From assembly GCA_945868555.1 (NCBI GenBank), contig CAMBMC010000004.1, forward strand, positions 1 to 22,646: DNA of 22,646 nt. The letters are read 5' to 3'. The translations under genes were made by a program, and so were the position numbers. Source of the DNA: Chitinophaga pinensis (GTDB lineage Bacteria > Bacteroidota > Bacteroidia > Flavobacteriales_D > Crocinitomicaceae). The notes beneath the pieces were generated by a model. The model did no database searches. It was given only the letters and a program-made list of their open reading frames with translations, and was not told the DNA's origin. Position 1 is the first letter of the stretch; each line of letters begins with the position of its first letter. This document shows, one piece after another, positions 14,763 to 22,184 of the stretch.

Positions 14763-15848
14763 TTACTTCTCGAGTTTAATTGACTGGATTAAAGGTAATG
14801 GTTTTTCTTTGTGTACTAAAAACGGTAGTTTTTCAGAACGGCCTTTTTTGAAAATTTTATTGCTCGCCAACTTTCCCTTGCGCAATTCCTTTTGTTCTTC
14901 TTCCGGCAAATGTATGGTTTGTTGGCAGTCATGAGAACAGCAATTTTCCATTTTAACCTTGCAGCTTTCACACTGGATGAAAAGCAAGTGACAGGAATCG
15001 TTCACACAGTTTGTATGCGTATCCGCTGGTTTTCCACATTGATGACAAACTGAAATCACATCATCGGAGACACGTTCACCCCGTCGCTCGTCGAACACGA
15101 AATTTTTTCCAATAAATTTATTGTCAAGACCTTTATTACGGCAGTCATTCGCATATTTAATGATTCCTCCCTCTAGTTGATGGACATTTTTGAATCCACG
15201 GTGTTTGAACCAAGCCGAAGCCTTTTCACAACGAATGCCCCCTGTGCAGTACATGACCACATTTTTATCTTCGTTTCCTTTCAGATAAGCCTCCTCTATA
15301 AAGGGTAATGACTCCCGAAATGTATCCACATCAGGAAGGATTGCTCCTTTAAAATAACCCACTTCCGATTCGTAGTGATTGCGAAAATCAATAAGAATGG
15401 TATTTGGATCGTCAGTCAATTGATTGAACTCCTCGGCATTGAGGTGCTTGCCTATGTTGGTGACATCGAAAGTTTGATCCTCAAGTCCATCCGCCAAAAT
15501 TTTATCCCGAACCTTAATTTTCAACTTCAAGAAAGAAAATTCCGCTTCTGAATCGTCAACAGCAATGTTGAGCCTCACTCCATTTAAGAAATCAATTTGG
15601 TACAAATCCTCCCTGAAACGATCGAGGTGCTGAATTGGAACCGCAATTTGAGCGTTAATGCCTTCAGGTGCGACATAGGTTCGACCTACAACATCAATGG
15701 TTGACCACAGTTGAAATAAATGGTCTCTGAACAATCGAGGATTCTCGAGCTTGGCATATTGATAGAAAGAAATCGTTACGAATTTGTAACCGCTCTCACG
15801 CCATTTCACCTCAAGTTCCTCCTTACTTAGTGTATTCCACAGTTGCAT
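14763..15848 (-). CDS. trhO: tRNA uridine hydroxylase TrhO (rhodanese family, YceA)
   Basis: 361 residues (E. coli YceA is about 350). TrhO hydroxylates U34 of certain tRNAs to ho5U, the precursor of cmo5U/mcmo5U-type wobble bases. The N-terminal part (1-125) has the family's acylphosphatase-like region with RTYVAPEGINAQIAVP (56-71). The rhodanese domain (about 140-240) contains ILIDFRNHYESEVGYFKGA and the active loop VVMYCTGGIRCEKASAWF with catalytic Cys201. The C-terminus (264-310) is Cys-rich (CHQCG, CVNDSC, CESC, CCSHDC), a likely zinc-binding tail as in the family. The ATG at 15848 follows the promoter; the frame is open 105 bases further upstream but this would run through the promoter box. 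Operon with lgt. Confidence 0.95.
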   Translation of the reverse strand: MQLWNTLSKEELEVKWRESGYKFVTISFYQYAKLENPRLFRDHLFQLWSTIDVVGRTYVAPEGINAQIAVPIQHLDRFREDLYQIDFLNGVRLNIAVDDSEAEFSFLKLKIKVRDKILADGLEDQTFDVTNIGKHLNAEEFNQLTDDPNTILIDFRNHYESEVGYFKGAILPDVDTFRESLPFIEEAYLKGNEDKNVVMYCTGGIRCEKASAWFKHRGFKNVHQLEGGIIKYANDCRNKGLDNKFIGKNFVFDERRGERVSDDVISVCHQCGKPADTHTNCVNDSCHLLFIQCESCKVKMENCCSHDCQQTIHLPEEEQKELRKGKLASNKIFKKGRSEKLPFLVHKEKPLPLIQSIKLEK

Positions 15849-15875
15849 GCTATGTATTTTTAGTAAAAAGTGAAA

Positions 15876-15906
15876 CAAAGGTAGAAATATCGGTCGATAC
15901 ACGCAA
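15876..15906 (-). promoter_or_regulatory. Promoter of trhO-lgt
   Basis: Minus strand TTG (15904-15906), 20-base spacer, TACCTTTG (15876-15883). Both elements and the spacing fit the Bacteroidetes -33/-7 consensus. The leader to the ATG at 15848 is about 20-25 bases. Confidence 0.7.
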
Positions 15907-16018
15907 TTAAAAAAGACCAATTGTCCACCACCAATACCCGTAACCAAGTTCATCGCTTATAGCGAAATGCACTCAAAAACTAATTTTTGTTTCATCAGCA
16001 AGGCATGAAGATTCGGTA

Positions 16019-16026
16019 TATCTTTG
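16019..16026 (+). promoter_or_regulatory. -7 box TATCTTTG of the Nudix gene
   Basis: Exact TAnnTTTG match, 26 bases before the ATG at 16053. A TTTTTG upstream (15984-15989) is 29 bases away, too far for the usual spacing. The box lies inside the upward extension of the reading frame, arguing for the downstream start. Confidence 0.6.
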
Positions 16027-16052
16027 AAAAGTCATTGAAGACAAGTACAAGC

Positions 16053-16691
16053 ATGGACAACAGCACCTTCCGAGAACGCATCCGACTACAACTTTTAGAG
16101 GCACTGCCTGGAGAAATTTCTCATCAAAAAATGTCTCCGTTGAATCGTCCGATAACTAGTGAGGCATTGAAATCAATCACCGATTATCGTGAATCTGCTG
16201 TGGCCATTGTTTTGTTTGAAGCCAATGATTGCATTGAGTGCGTCTTAACTCAGCGACAAGAGTATGACGGGACCCATAGTGGTCAGGTTAGCTTCCCAGG
16301 TGGAAAAAAAGAAGACACTGACGTTCATTTAGAAGCTACAGCTCGACGCGAATGTAAGGAAGAAATTGGAGTGGAACTTACTGAAGAACATTTAATTGGC
16401 GCATTGAGTCCAGTTTACATTCCAGTAAGCCGATTTTTGGTGTTGCCTTATGTCTATTTCCTAACGCAAGAACCAATTTATACCCCAGATACACATGAGG
16501 TCGCTGAGATTTTCACTTTTCCCTTGTTTGATCTAAAAAAGGAAGAATTGATTGCCACGATGGAACTCAAACAGCCGGATGGAACTGTCTACCGAAATGT
16601 ACCTTACTTTAATTTAAACAATAAAAAAGTATGGGGAGCAACAGCATTGATGCTCAGCGAGATGAAAGATGTTTTGGTTCTTTTGGATTAA
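16053..16691 (+). CDS. Nudix hydrolase, CoA pyrophosphatase (NudL-like)
   Basis: 212 residues. The CoA-specific signature of this subfamily is present: CVLTQRQEYDGTHSGQVSFP then GGKKEDTD (63-90), with the L-T-x-R...H-x-G-Q-V-x-F-P-G-G pattern. It runs into the Nudix box EATARRECKEEIGV (94-107), with Arg99, Glu100, Glu103 and Glu104 as expected metal ligands. Such enzymes hydrolyse CoA and acyl-CoAs to 4'-phosphopantetheine and 3',5'-ADP, and may remove oxidised CoA. No signal peptide, cytoplasmic. The ATG at 16053 was chosen because it follows the promoter box and gives a family-like length; the frame is open from 15987. Its TAA overlaps the stop of the convergent DUF5723 gene in a shared TTAA. 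Confidence 0.93.
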   Translation: MDNSTFRERIRLQLLEALPGEISHQKMSPLNRPITSEALKSITDYRESAVAIVLFEANDCIECVLTQRQEYDGTHSGQVSFPGGKKEDTDVHLEATARRECKEEIGVELTEEHLIGALSPVYIPVSRFLVLPYVYFLTQEPIYTPDTHEVAEIFTFPLFDLKKEELIATMELKQPDGTVYRNVPYFNLNNKKVWGATALMLSEMKDVLVLLD

Positions 16692-18178
16692 AAACGGAAA
16701 CGCGCAACACCCATCGCAGCAGAAAAACTGTTTGAATTACTCGTAAAGAAACTCAGTGCATCATATGACGAAATGCCAAATTCATAGGCGCCATCCTTCA
16801 ACACAAACTTGATCCCAACTGGAATATTGCTTTTGTAGATTCCTCCACCAAAGTACCCTGCGCTCAAACAAAGCCATTTCGTTGGACGCAATTCACCACC
16901 AACACTAACGACTGGGTTCGCAATGCTTCCGGGACGAGTTCGGTCGAATGGAGCAACAACATCGACACCAATGGTAAATATTTTCCCAAAGTCCATGCTC
17001 GCACCTATTCTAAAATCGGCGGCATTTTTCAGGATGTATTTTTCTTGGCCTTGCAGCGAAAGCATCCCACCGTCGCTCAATAGCTGATTGATGGATTGCG
17101 TTACATTGTAATCCGATAATCCATTCACAGAAACCTGAGTCAAAAGCGTATCATTTACCTTGTAAACGTTTCTATTGTAAACCACCTGTCCTATGTTGTT
17201 TATGGAGGCAGCGATTTTCAGTTTATTGAAAAGAATCGCACTTAGGGACAAGTCAATGCCGTAGCCATTCCCTACAGACTTCGGGAAATTTCCATTTTGA
17301 ACGAAAGTCGATGGATTTGATTGTGCTACATTTCCATAATCGATATTGAATCTAGGTGTAACGGCCGAGTACAGGTACAAACCACTTTCATTCGATTGCA
17401 TGTTGAACATCGCCATAGACTGAATAAAACGACCACCTACACCACCATAAACGACGAAAACTGAATCTTTACCAAATAATTTTCGACCATATCCGAAATT
17501 GTAATAGCGATTCCATACCGATCGGATTTCGGAACCGTTGGTGATGGCACTTAACTTCAGTGGAACAGAAATGGAACCTAAAATCACAGAATTAAGCGTG
17601 TCTGCCGATAAGTTGGCTGAATTTGCAATCATTGAGGTATCGCTATTGATCACAATTTGCAATGAATCAAAATAGGATGCAAATTTTCCACGGAAGAGGA
17701 TATCCGTTGTTTGTTGATTGAATTTAGAATACCATTGGTAGTTTTCTTGCACATTAAATGCGATGCCACCGAACTTTTCATTTTGATATGCAAAACCAAA
17801 CCAATTGAGGTTTAAGAACATCGACACTCCAGCTTGCGCATAGTCACCTGCTGCTTCGCGTTGTGCATTCCAGTCGTATGGTGTTGGATTTGTTCCCAAT
17901 GCTTGTTCTTTTACCGCACCAAAAAACTTCTTCAATTTGGTGCTGTTCATAGCGTCCGAATACACACCAAATCCAAATTCAGTCATGCCTAGGGTTGTGT
18001 GCTTTCCTGAATAGCCTGTTCCCCAGCCCAGGGCTGACGTATTGATTCCTAAGCAGTGATAGTCGCTTACGAAGGTTGTTGCAACGCCTTTCCCTACTGC
18101 AGAGTATGCAATACCTTGTGTTTGATTGAATGCTGTAAAAGAACAGAGAATAGCAGTAATGAGCAGTGTTGACTTCAT
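16688..18178 (-). CDS. DUF5723-type outer-membrane barrel protein
   Basis: 496 residues. Signal peptide MKSTLLITAILCSFTAF, with mature protein from about NQTQG. The N-terminal region ATTFVSDYHCLGINTSALGW followed by GTGYSGKHTTLGMTEFGFGV, a long barrel of amphipathic strands (for example FNFGYGRKLFG-like and KIFTIGVDVVAPFDRTRPGS segments) and a terminal FSAAMGVARFRF with C-terminal Phe are characteristic of the DUF5723 family of Bacteroidetes outer-membrane proteins, whose role is unknown. A FadL-like transport role is possible but not shown. The gene converges on the Nudix gene with a 4-base overlap and is preceded by a 209-base gap holding a strong hairpin and two possible promoters. Confidence 0.82.
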   Translation of the reverse strand: MKSTLLITAILCSFTAFNQTQGIAYSAVGKGVATTFVSDYHCLGINTSALGWGTGYSGKHTTLGMTEFGFGVYSDAMNSTKLKKFFGAVKEQALGTNPTPYDWNAQREAAGDYAQAGVSMFLNLNWFGFAYQNEKFGGIAFNVQENYQWYSKFNQQTTDILFRGKFASYFDSLQIVINSDTSMIANSANLSADTLNSVILGSISVPLKLSAITNGSEIRSVWNRYYNFGYGRKLFGKDSVFVVYGGVGGRFIQSMAMFNMQSNESGLYLYSAVTPRFNIDYGNVAQSNPSTFVQNGNFPKSVGNGYGIDLSLSAILFNKLKIAASINNIGQVVYNRNVYKVNDTLLTQVSVNGLSDYNVTQSINQLLSDGGMLSLQGQEKYILKNAADFRIGASMDFGKIFTIGVDVVAPFDRTRPGSIANPVVSVGGELRPTKWLCLSAGYFGGGIYKSNIPVGIKFVLKDGAYEFGISSYDALSFFTSNSNSFSAAMGVARFRF

Positions 18179-18197
18179 ATCGATTGTTTAGATTCAC

Positions 18198-18205
18198 CGA
18201 AATTA
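18198..18205 (-). promoter_or_regulatory. Possible -7 box TAATTTCG of the DUF5723 gene
   Basis: Seven of eight match to TAnnTTTG (C in place of the third T) on the minus strand, 19 bases before the ATG at 18178 and downstream of the hairpin at 18225-18263, so it would give a transcript that avoids that hairpin. Confidence 0.35.
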
Positions 18206-18219
18206 CGGAACTTTTAGAA

Positions 18220-18325
18220 AACCAAAAAGGGGAACGCATTCAAATGAAACGTGTTCCCCTTTTCGCATACCTAACCTTGCTAAAACTATAAAACCTACAG
18301 AACCAAACTATGGAAATGATTCTGT
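18220..18325 (-). ncRNA. Candidate small RNA or attenuated leader (speculative)
   Basis: Bounded upstream by an exact -7 box and downstream by the strong terminator, the minus strand would yield an RNA of roughly 105 bases with no credible ORF. I recognise no Rfam family. It could equally be the 5' leader of the DUF5723 gene with a terminator 47 bases before the start codon, or simply the 3' end of the ZIP transcript. Boundaries are approximate. Confidence 0.3.
18225..18263 (-). terminator. Strong intrinsic terminator hairpin
   Basis: Stem AAAAGGGGAACGC (18225-18237) with GTGTTCCCCTTTT (18251-18263), 13 bp including one G-U, around a 13-base loop. On the minus strand it ends CCCCTTTTT, suiting a minus-strand transcript. 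It lies 125 bases past the ZIP stop and 47 bases before the DUF5723 start. It may end the ZIP transcript, or a small RNA or leader started at the box at 18330-18337. The plus-strand reading ends in four T and could also work weakly. Confidence 0.8.
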
Positions 18326-18329
18326 TCTG

Positions 18330-18337
18330 CAAAAGTA
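18330..18337 (-). promoter_or_regulatory. -7 box TACTTTTG upstream of the hairpin
   Basis: Exact TAnnTTTG match on the minus strand, between the ZIP stop and the hairpin. A TTTC lies 19 bases upstream where TTTG is expected (three of four). No coding region begins until 18178. Confidence 0.4.
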
Positions 18338-18387
18338 GTCATTAATTCGAATCAACGAAATTTTTCAGTAAAAAAAATGAAAATAAA

Positions 18388-19212
18388 TTATCCGAGGGCT
18401 ACATCAAGAATCATCATCACAAGGAACCCACCAATAAATCCGAGCACAGCGAGATCGGTGTATTTGTCCCGTTGCGTTTCAGGAATCACCTCTTCAACAA
18501 CCACAAAGATCATTGCACCTGCGGCAAATGCCAAGGCAAAAGGCAAAATAGGCTCCATATAGATGACAGCAACGGCACCAATTACCCCAGCAATGGGTTC
18601 TACAATAGCCGATAATTGACCATACCAAAAGGATTTGAAACGACTTACTCCTGCTCTCCTTAGCGGCATAGCAACGGCAAAACCTTCAGGAAAATTTTGA
18701 ATACCAATACCAATAGCCAATGCAATTGCACCCGCGATACTCGCATCGGGCATTCCGTGTGCCGCAGCACCAAACAAGACACCAACAGCAAGCCCTTCCG
18801 GAATATTATGAAGCGTTATGGCCAATACAAGAAGTGTAGTCTTATGAAGTTGCGTTTTCACCCCCTCCGTTTCATGGTCTGCAAAATTGAGATGCAGGTG
18901 GGGTAATTTTTTGTCCAAGAAAAAGAGAAACAAGGCACCGAGTAAAAATCCTACTGCTGCTGGCATCCACGAATATCCCGGATACATGCGTTCAGACATT
19001 TTAATGGCAGGATTCAGCAATGACCAAAAACTAGCTGCGACCATTACTCCACCGGTAAAGCCGAGCATAGCATCCAACCAACTGCGGTGCATATTTTTAA
19101 AGAAAAACACCAAAGAAGCTCCAGCCGCGGTCATCAACCATGTAAAGATGGTCGCTAAAAGTGCTGCCATTACCGGATCAATTCCTGATAAATATTGCTC
19201 TAAAGCATGCAT
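18388..19212 (-). CDS. ZIP family divalent-metal transporter
   Basis: 274 residues, an integral inner-membrane protein with about eight hydrophobic helices. ZIP proteins move Zn(II) or related metals into the cytoplasm. Metal-site motifs are LHNIPEG (134-140) in helix IV, IQNFPEGFAVAMP (171-183) in helix V, and EEVIPE (240-245); the loop around 104-124 (HLHLNFADHE) is His-rich as in the family. The arrangement is closer to GufA/ZIP11-like and ZupT-like members than to long eukaryotic ZIPs. The ATG at 19212 was chosen (MHALEQYLSGID); a TTG at 19242 lies upstream of the promoter box and would add ten residues. The substrate metal cannot be told; no metalloregulator gene is adjacent. Confidence 0.92.
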   Translation of the reverse strand: MHALEQYLSGIDPVMAALLATIFTWLMTAAGASLVFFFKNMHRSWLDAMLGFTGGVMVAASFWSLLNPAIKMSERMYPGYSWMPAAVGFLLGALFLFFLDKKLPHLHLNFADHETEGVKTQLHKTTLLVLAITLHNIPEGLAVGVLFGAAAHGMPDASIAGAIALAIGIGIQNFPEGFAVAMPLRRAGVSRFKSFWYGQLSAIVEPIAGVIGAVAVIYMEPILPFALAFAAGAMIFVVVEEVIPETQRDKYTDLAVLGFIGGFLVMMILDVALG

Positions 19213-19228
19213 TAAAAATAGTTTAATA

Positions 19229-19261
19229 CAAATATACGTCAAGAGGAAGTGGGATTACAAA
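19229..19261 (-). promoter_or_regulatory. Promoter of the ZIP transporter gene
   Basis: Minus-strand TTTG (19258-19261), 21-base spacer, TATATTTG (19229-19236): both elements match the Bacteroidetes consensus. It ends 16 bases before the ATG at 19212. I see no obvious Fur/Zur-like palindrome in the 147-base gap shared with ndk. Confidence 0.7.
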
Positions 19262-19322
19262 AGATTAACGTTTTAATACATTAATTTCCTTGGAGATGTC
19301 CATTTTATTAGGAAACTCTCAC

Positions 19323-19330
19323 TATCTTTG
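19323..19330 (+). promoter_or_regulatory. -7 box TATCTTTG of ndk
   Basis: Exact TAnnTTTG match on the plus strand, 29 bases before the ATG at 19360, in the space shared with the divergent ZIP gene. The leader includes AAAGGACACA just before the ATG. No proper -33 TTG. Confidence 0.6.
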
Positions 19331-19359
19331 CAGCCAAATTTTACAATTTAAAGGACACA

Positions 19360-19779
19360 ATGGCAAGCAACAGAACATTCACCATGTTAAAGCCTGATGC
19401 GATCGAGAATGGTCACATGGGAAAAATTATCGATATGATCCTCAACGCAGGATTTGAGATCAAAGCAATGAAATTGACTCAACTTACTGAAGAGCAAGCG
19501 AAAGAATTCTACGAAGTACATGCTGAGCGCCCATTTTATGGTGAGTTGGTTGAATACATGACATCGGGACCAATCGTTGCTGCGATTCTTGAGAAAGACA
19601 ATGCCGTTGCTGACTTCCGTGCATTGATTGGTGCAACAGATCCAGCGGACGCCGCTGAAGGAACCATCCGTAAATATTATGCTGAATCGAAAGGACGCAA
19701 TGCTTGTCATGGTTCAGATTCAGATGAAAACGCAGAAATTGAATCTCATTTCCATTTTACTGCTGCAGAGATTATTTAA
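19360..19779 (+). CDS. ndk: Nucleoside-diphosphate kinase
   Basis: 139 residues, normal for bacterial Ndk. It transfers the gamma-phosphate of ATP to NDPs through a phospho-histidine, balancing NTP and dNTP pools in the cytoplasm. Motifs are RTFTMLKPDAIENG (5-18) with Lys11, ERPFYGELVEYMTSGP (56-71), and the active site NACHGSDSDENA (114-125) with the phosphorylated His117; most Ndks have NAVHGSD, here Val is Cys. The C-terminus HFHFTAAEII is typical of Bacteroidetes. Monocistronic: own promoter and a strong terminator 22 bases after the stop. Confidence 0.98.
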   Translation: MASNRTFTMLKPDAIENGHMGKIIDMILNAGFEIKAMKLTQLTEEQAKEFYEVHAERPFYGELVEYMTSGPIVAAILEKDNAVADFRALIGATDPADAAEGTIRKYYAESKGRNACHGSDSDENAEIESHFHFTAAEII

Positions 19780-19801
19780 TTCTCTCAACTGATAATTGAT
19801 T

Positions 19802-19831
19802 AAGCCGTTCCATTTTGGACGGCTTTTTTTT
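19802..19831 (+). terminator. Intrinsic terminator after ndk
   Basis: AAGCCGT (19802-19808) pairs with ACGGCTT (19819-19825); the inner CC/GG extends the stem past a one-base bulge. Seven or more T follow (19824-19831). Confidence 0.92.
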
Positions 19832-19835
19832 ATAT

Positions 19836-19873
19836 CGAAAAAACGATGAGTCTGATGAACATCATGTTTTTCG
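19836..19873. repeat. Imperfect inverted repeat upstream of pepT
   Basis: CGAAAAA (19836-19842) with TTTTTCG (19867-19873), and inside them GATG (19845-19848) with CATC (19860-19863). It lies between the ndk terminator and the pepT -7 box. It could be a protein-binding site or remnant; evidence is only the symmetry. Confidence 0.35.
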
Positions 19874-19905
19874 GGAAAATCCGTCTTAAATTGGCTTGAA
19901 TTGGT

Positions 19906-19913
19906 TATTTTTG
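19906..19913 (+). promoter_or_regulatory. -7 box TATTTTTG of the pepT-holA-rsmE run
   Basis: Exact TAnnTTTG match, 21 bases before the ATG at 19935. It lies within the upward extension of the pepT frame, so it supports the ATG at 19935 over an earlier start. No TTG at 19-21 bases. Confidence 0.55.
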
Positions 19914-19934
19914 AATGCCAACAAACAGACAAAA

Positions 19935-21179
19935 ATGCACTATTCACATTCCGTTGAAGAACGATTTCTTCGCTATGTACAAATTGACACAACTTCGGAC
20001 CCAAATTCCACTTCTTTTCCTTCTACCGAGAAGCAAAAGGATTTGGCTAGAATTCTTGAAAAAGAGTTGATAGATTTAGGTTTATCTCATGTCGAAATGG
20101 ACCAATGGGGATATGTTTTCGGGACGATTCCGTCAAATAGCTCAAATACTTCGCTACCGACAATCTGTTTTTGCTCACACATGGACACAGCGCCGGATTG
20201 CAGTGGAACAAACGTTAAACCCATTGTTCATCGAAACTACACGGGAGCTCCAATCACATTACCGGACGATCCGAGTCAAGTCATTACCCTTGAGCGGCAT
20301 TCCTACCTAAAAGAAAAAATTGGAGATGACATTATTACTGCAAGTGGATTGACATTATTAGGGGCCGATGACAAAGCTGGTGTTGCCATCATTATGGATT
20401 TGGCGCAATTCCTCATGAATCATCCAGAAATTCCACATGGGGAAATCCGCATTTTATTTACCCCTGATGAAGAGGTAGGTCGTGGCGTTGAACACTTGGA
20501 CATGTCTAAAGTCAATGCACCTTATGGCTACACCTTGGATGGCGGAACCTTGGGCGACATTGAGGACGAAACATTTTCAGCCGATGCCGTGAAAATTATC
20601 ATTCATGGAGTGAGCGCCCATCCGGGTTATGCGAAAAACAAAATGGTGAATGCCCTAAAGGTTGGGGCACAGTTCATTGGCGCATTGCCGTCAACAGAAT
20701 GGTCACCTGAGACAACAGCTGGAAGAGAAGGATTTGTTCATCCAGTTTCGTTTGAAGGTGGACTAGAAAAAGCAGAAATAAACTTTATTATCCGCGATCA
20801 CGACACCTCGAAATTGGTGCGCTATGAAGAACGGCTTGAATCTATATTGAAATCCGTTGTAGATAAGTACCCAGGTGTTCATTATGAATACACCATAAGC
20901 GAGCAATACCGCAACATGAAAGAGGTCTTGCAACATGTTTCATTTGTTACAGACTATGTTATAGAGGCGATGAAACGTGCTGGTATTACACCGAAACCAA
21001 CTATTATCCGTGGAGGCACCGATGGATCACGACTTTCATTTATGGGGATGCCTTGTCCAAATATTTTTACAGGAGAAATGGCGATTCACTCGAGACATGA
21101 ATTCGTCAGTATTCAAGACATGCAAAAAGCGGTGAATACACTTGTTGAACTTGTTCAAATCTGGGAAAAACACAAGTAA
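19935..21179 (+). CDS. pepT: Peptidase T (tripeptide aminopeptidase)
   Basis: 414 residues (E. coli PepT is 408). A cytoplasmic M20 zinc metallopeptidase that removes the N-terminal residue of tripeptides. Expected dinuclear metal ligands and catalytic residues are visible: CSHMDTAPD with His82 and Asp84, LLGADDKAG with Asp145 (bridging), TPDEEVGRG with Glu179/Glu180, YTLDGG with Asp202, and EMAIHSRHEF near the C-terminus with the last metal His. IRGGTDGSRLSFMGMPCPN is the usual block before it. ATG 19935 gives the normal N-terminus MHYSHSVEERFLRYVQIDT; the frame is open from 19896. The stop is three bases before holA, so the genes are co-transcribed. Confidence 0.97.
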   Translation: MHYSHSVEERFLRYVQIDTTSDPNSTSFPSTEKQKDLARILEKELIDLGLSHVEMDQWGYVFGTIPSNSSNTSLPTICFCSHMDTAPDCSGTNVKPIVHRNYTGAPITLPDDPSQVITLERHSYLKEKIGDDIITASGLTLLGADDKAGVAIIMDLAQFLMNHPEIPHGEIRILFTPDEEVGRGVEHLDMSKVNAPYGYTLDGGTLGDIEDETFSADAVKIIIHGVSAHPGYAKNKMVNALKVGAQFIGALPSTEWSPETTAGREGFVHPVSFEGGLEKAEINFIIRDHDTSKLVRYEERLESILKSVVDKYPGVHYEYTISEQYRNMKEVLQHVSFVTDYVIEAMKRAGITPKPTIIRGGTDGSRLSFMGMPCPNIFTGEMAIHSRHEFVSIQDMQKAVNTLVELVQIWEKHK

Positions 21180-21182
21180 ACA

Positions 21183-22184
21183 ATGGACTATTTACAGCTC
21201 ATCAAAGAAATACGCAGTGGTCAGTTTCGGAAGATTTATTTTCTTCACGGAGAAGAGCCTTTTTTCATCGATGAGATTTCCAATGCTGTTATTGAAGGGG
21301 CTCTCCAAGAACATGAACGCGATTTCAATCAAACCATAATTTATGGTAAAGATGCCGATTCACCTAGTTTGATCGCTGAATTGAATGGCTATCCTATGAT
21401 GGCACAGCGACGATTGGTCGTTTTGAGAGAAGCGCAAGAGTTTGATAAAAAAATGGAAGAACTCGCTCCTTACTTTAATTCGCCTTTGGAATCCACTATC
21501 TTCGTGATATGCTTCAAATATAAGAACTACGATTCACGAAAAAAGCTCGTAAAACTAGCCGAGAAACAGGGAGTTGTTTTCAAATCTGAGAAAATTAAAG
21601 AATATGTTTTGGGTGACTGGATTTTGAAGTATGTCAAAACCAAAGGATATGGATTAAGTTCAAAAGCATGCAGTCTATTGGTCGAATTTCTTGGGAATGA
21701 CTTGGGTAGAATTGTCAGTGAGGTTGAGAAACTTACCATCATTTTAGAACAAGGAACAACAATCAACGAGGTACATATTGAAGAAAATATTGGGATTTCA
21801 AAAGATTACAATGTATTTGAATTAACCAATGCACTTGCTGCTCGAGATGTTTTCAAGGCCAACCGCATTGTAAAATATTTTGAGCACAATCCAAAAGCAG
21901 CGAACATTGTTGTCGTAATCCCGCAAATCTTCAGGTTATTTTCCCAGCTCTTGCGCATCCATTTTTTACCAAACAAGTCAGCTGAAGCGGTTGCAAGTGG
22001 ATTAAAAGTGCACCCCTTCGTTGCCAAGGAACTCCTCCATGCATCAAAACAGTTTGACCCCCGAAAAATTGCGGCGAACATTGCTGTCTTGCAAGAGTAT
22101 GATTTAAAAGCAAAAGGAGTCGGCAACAGTTCCGCCTCCCATGCTGAATTGATGCGTGAATTAATTTTCAGAATGCTCCACTGA
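21183..22184 (+). CDS. holA: DNA polymerase III delta subunit
   Basis: 333 residues, the usual length. Delta is the clamp-loader subunit that pries open the beta clamp; it joins the DnaX ATPases. Recognised from the N-terminal KIYFLHGEEPFFIDEISNAV (17-36), the clamp-binding-type block LNGYPMMAQRRLVVLREAQE (67-86), the VICFKYKNYDSRKKLVK region, and the C-terminal collar domain (DYNVFELTNALAARDVFKAN...SHAELMRELIFRML). As expected for delta it lacks a functional Walker A. ATG 21183 follows the pepT stop by three bases; its TGA overlaps the rsmE ATG (TGATG), so it is in the middle of a translationally coupled run. Confidence 0.95.
   Translation: MDYLQLIKEIRSGQFRKIYFLHGEEPFFIDEISNAVIEGALQEHERDFNQTIIYGKDADSPSLIAELNGYPMMAQRRLVVLREAQEFDKKMEELAPYFNSPLESTIFVICFKYKNYDSRKKLVKLAEKQGVVFKSEKIKEYVLGDWILKYVKTKGYGLSSKACSLLVEFLGNDLGRIVSEVEKLTIILEQGTTINEVHIEENIGISKDYNVFELTNALAARDVFKANRIVKYFEHNPKAANIVVVIPQIFRLFSQLLRIHFLPNKSAEAVASGLKVHPFVAKELLHASKQFDPRKIAANIAVLQEYDLKAKGVGNSSASHAELMRELIFRMLH

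Noticed and set aside
14372..14779. Open frame of 135 codons on the plus strand
   Set aside because: Antisense to lgt, whose motifs and length are unambiguous.
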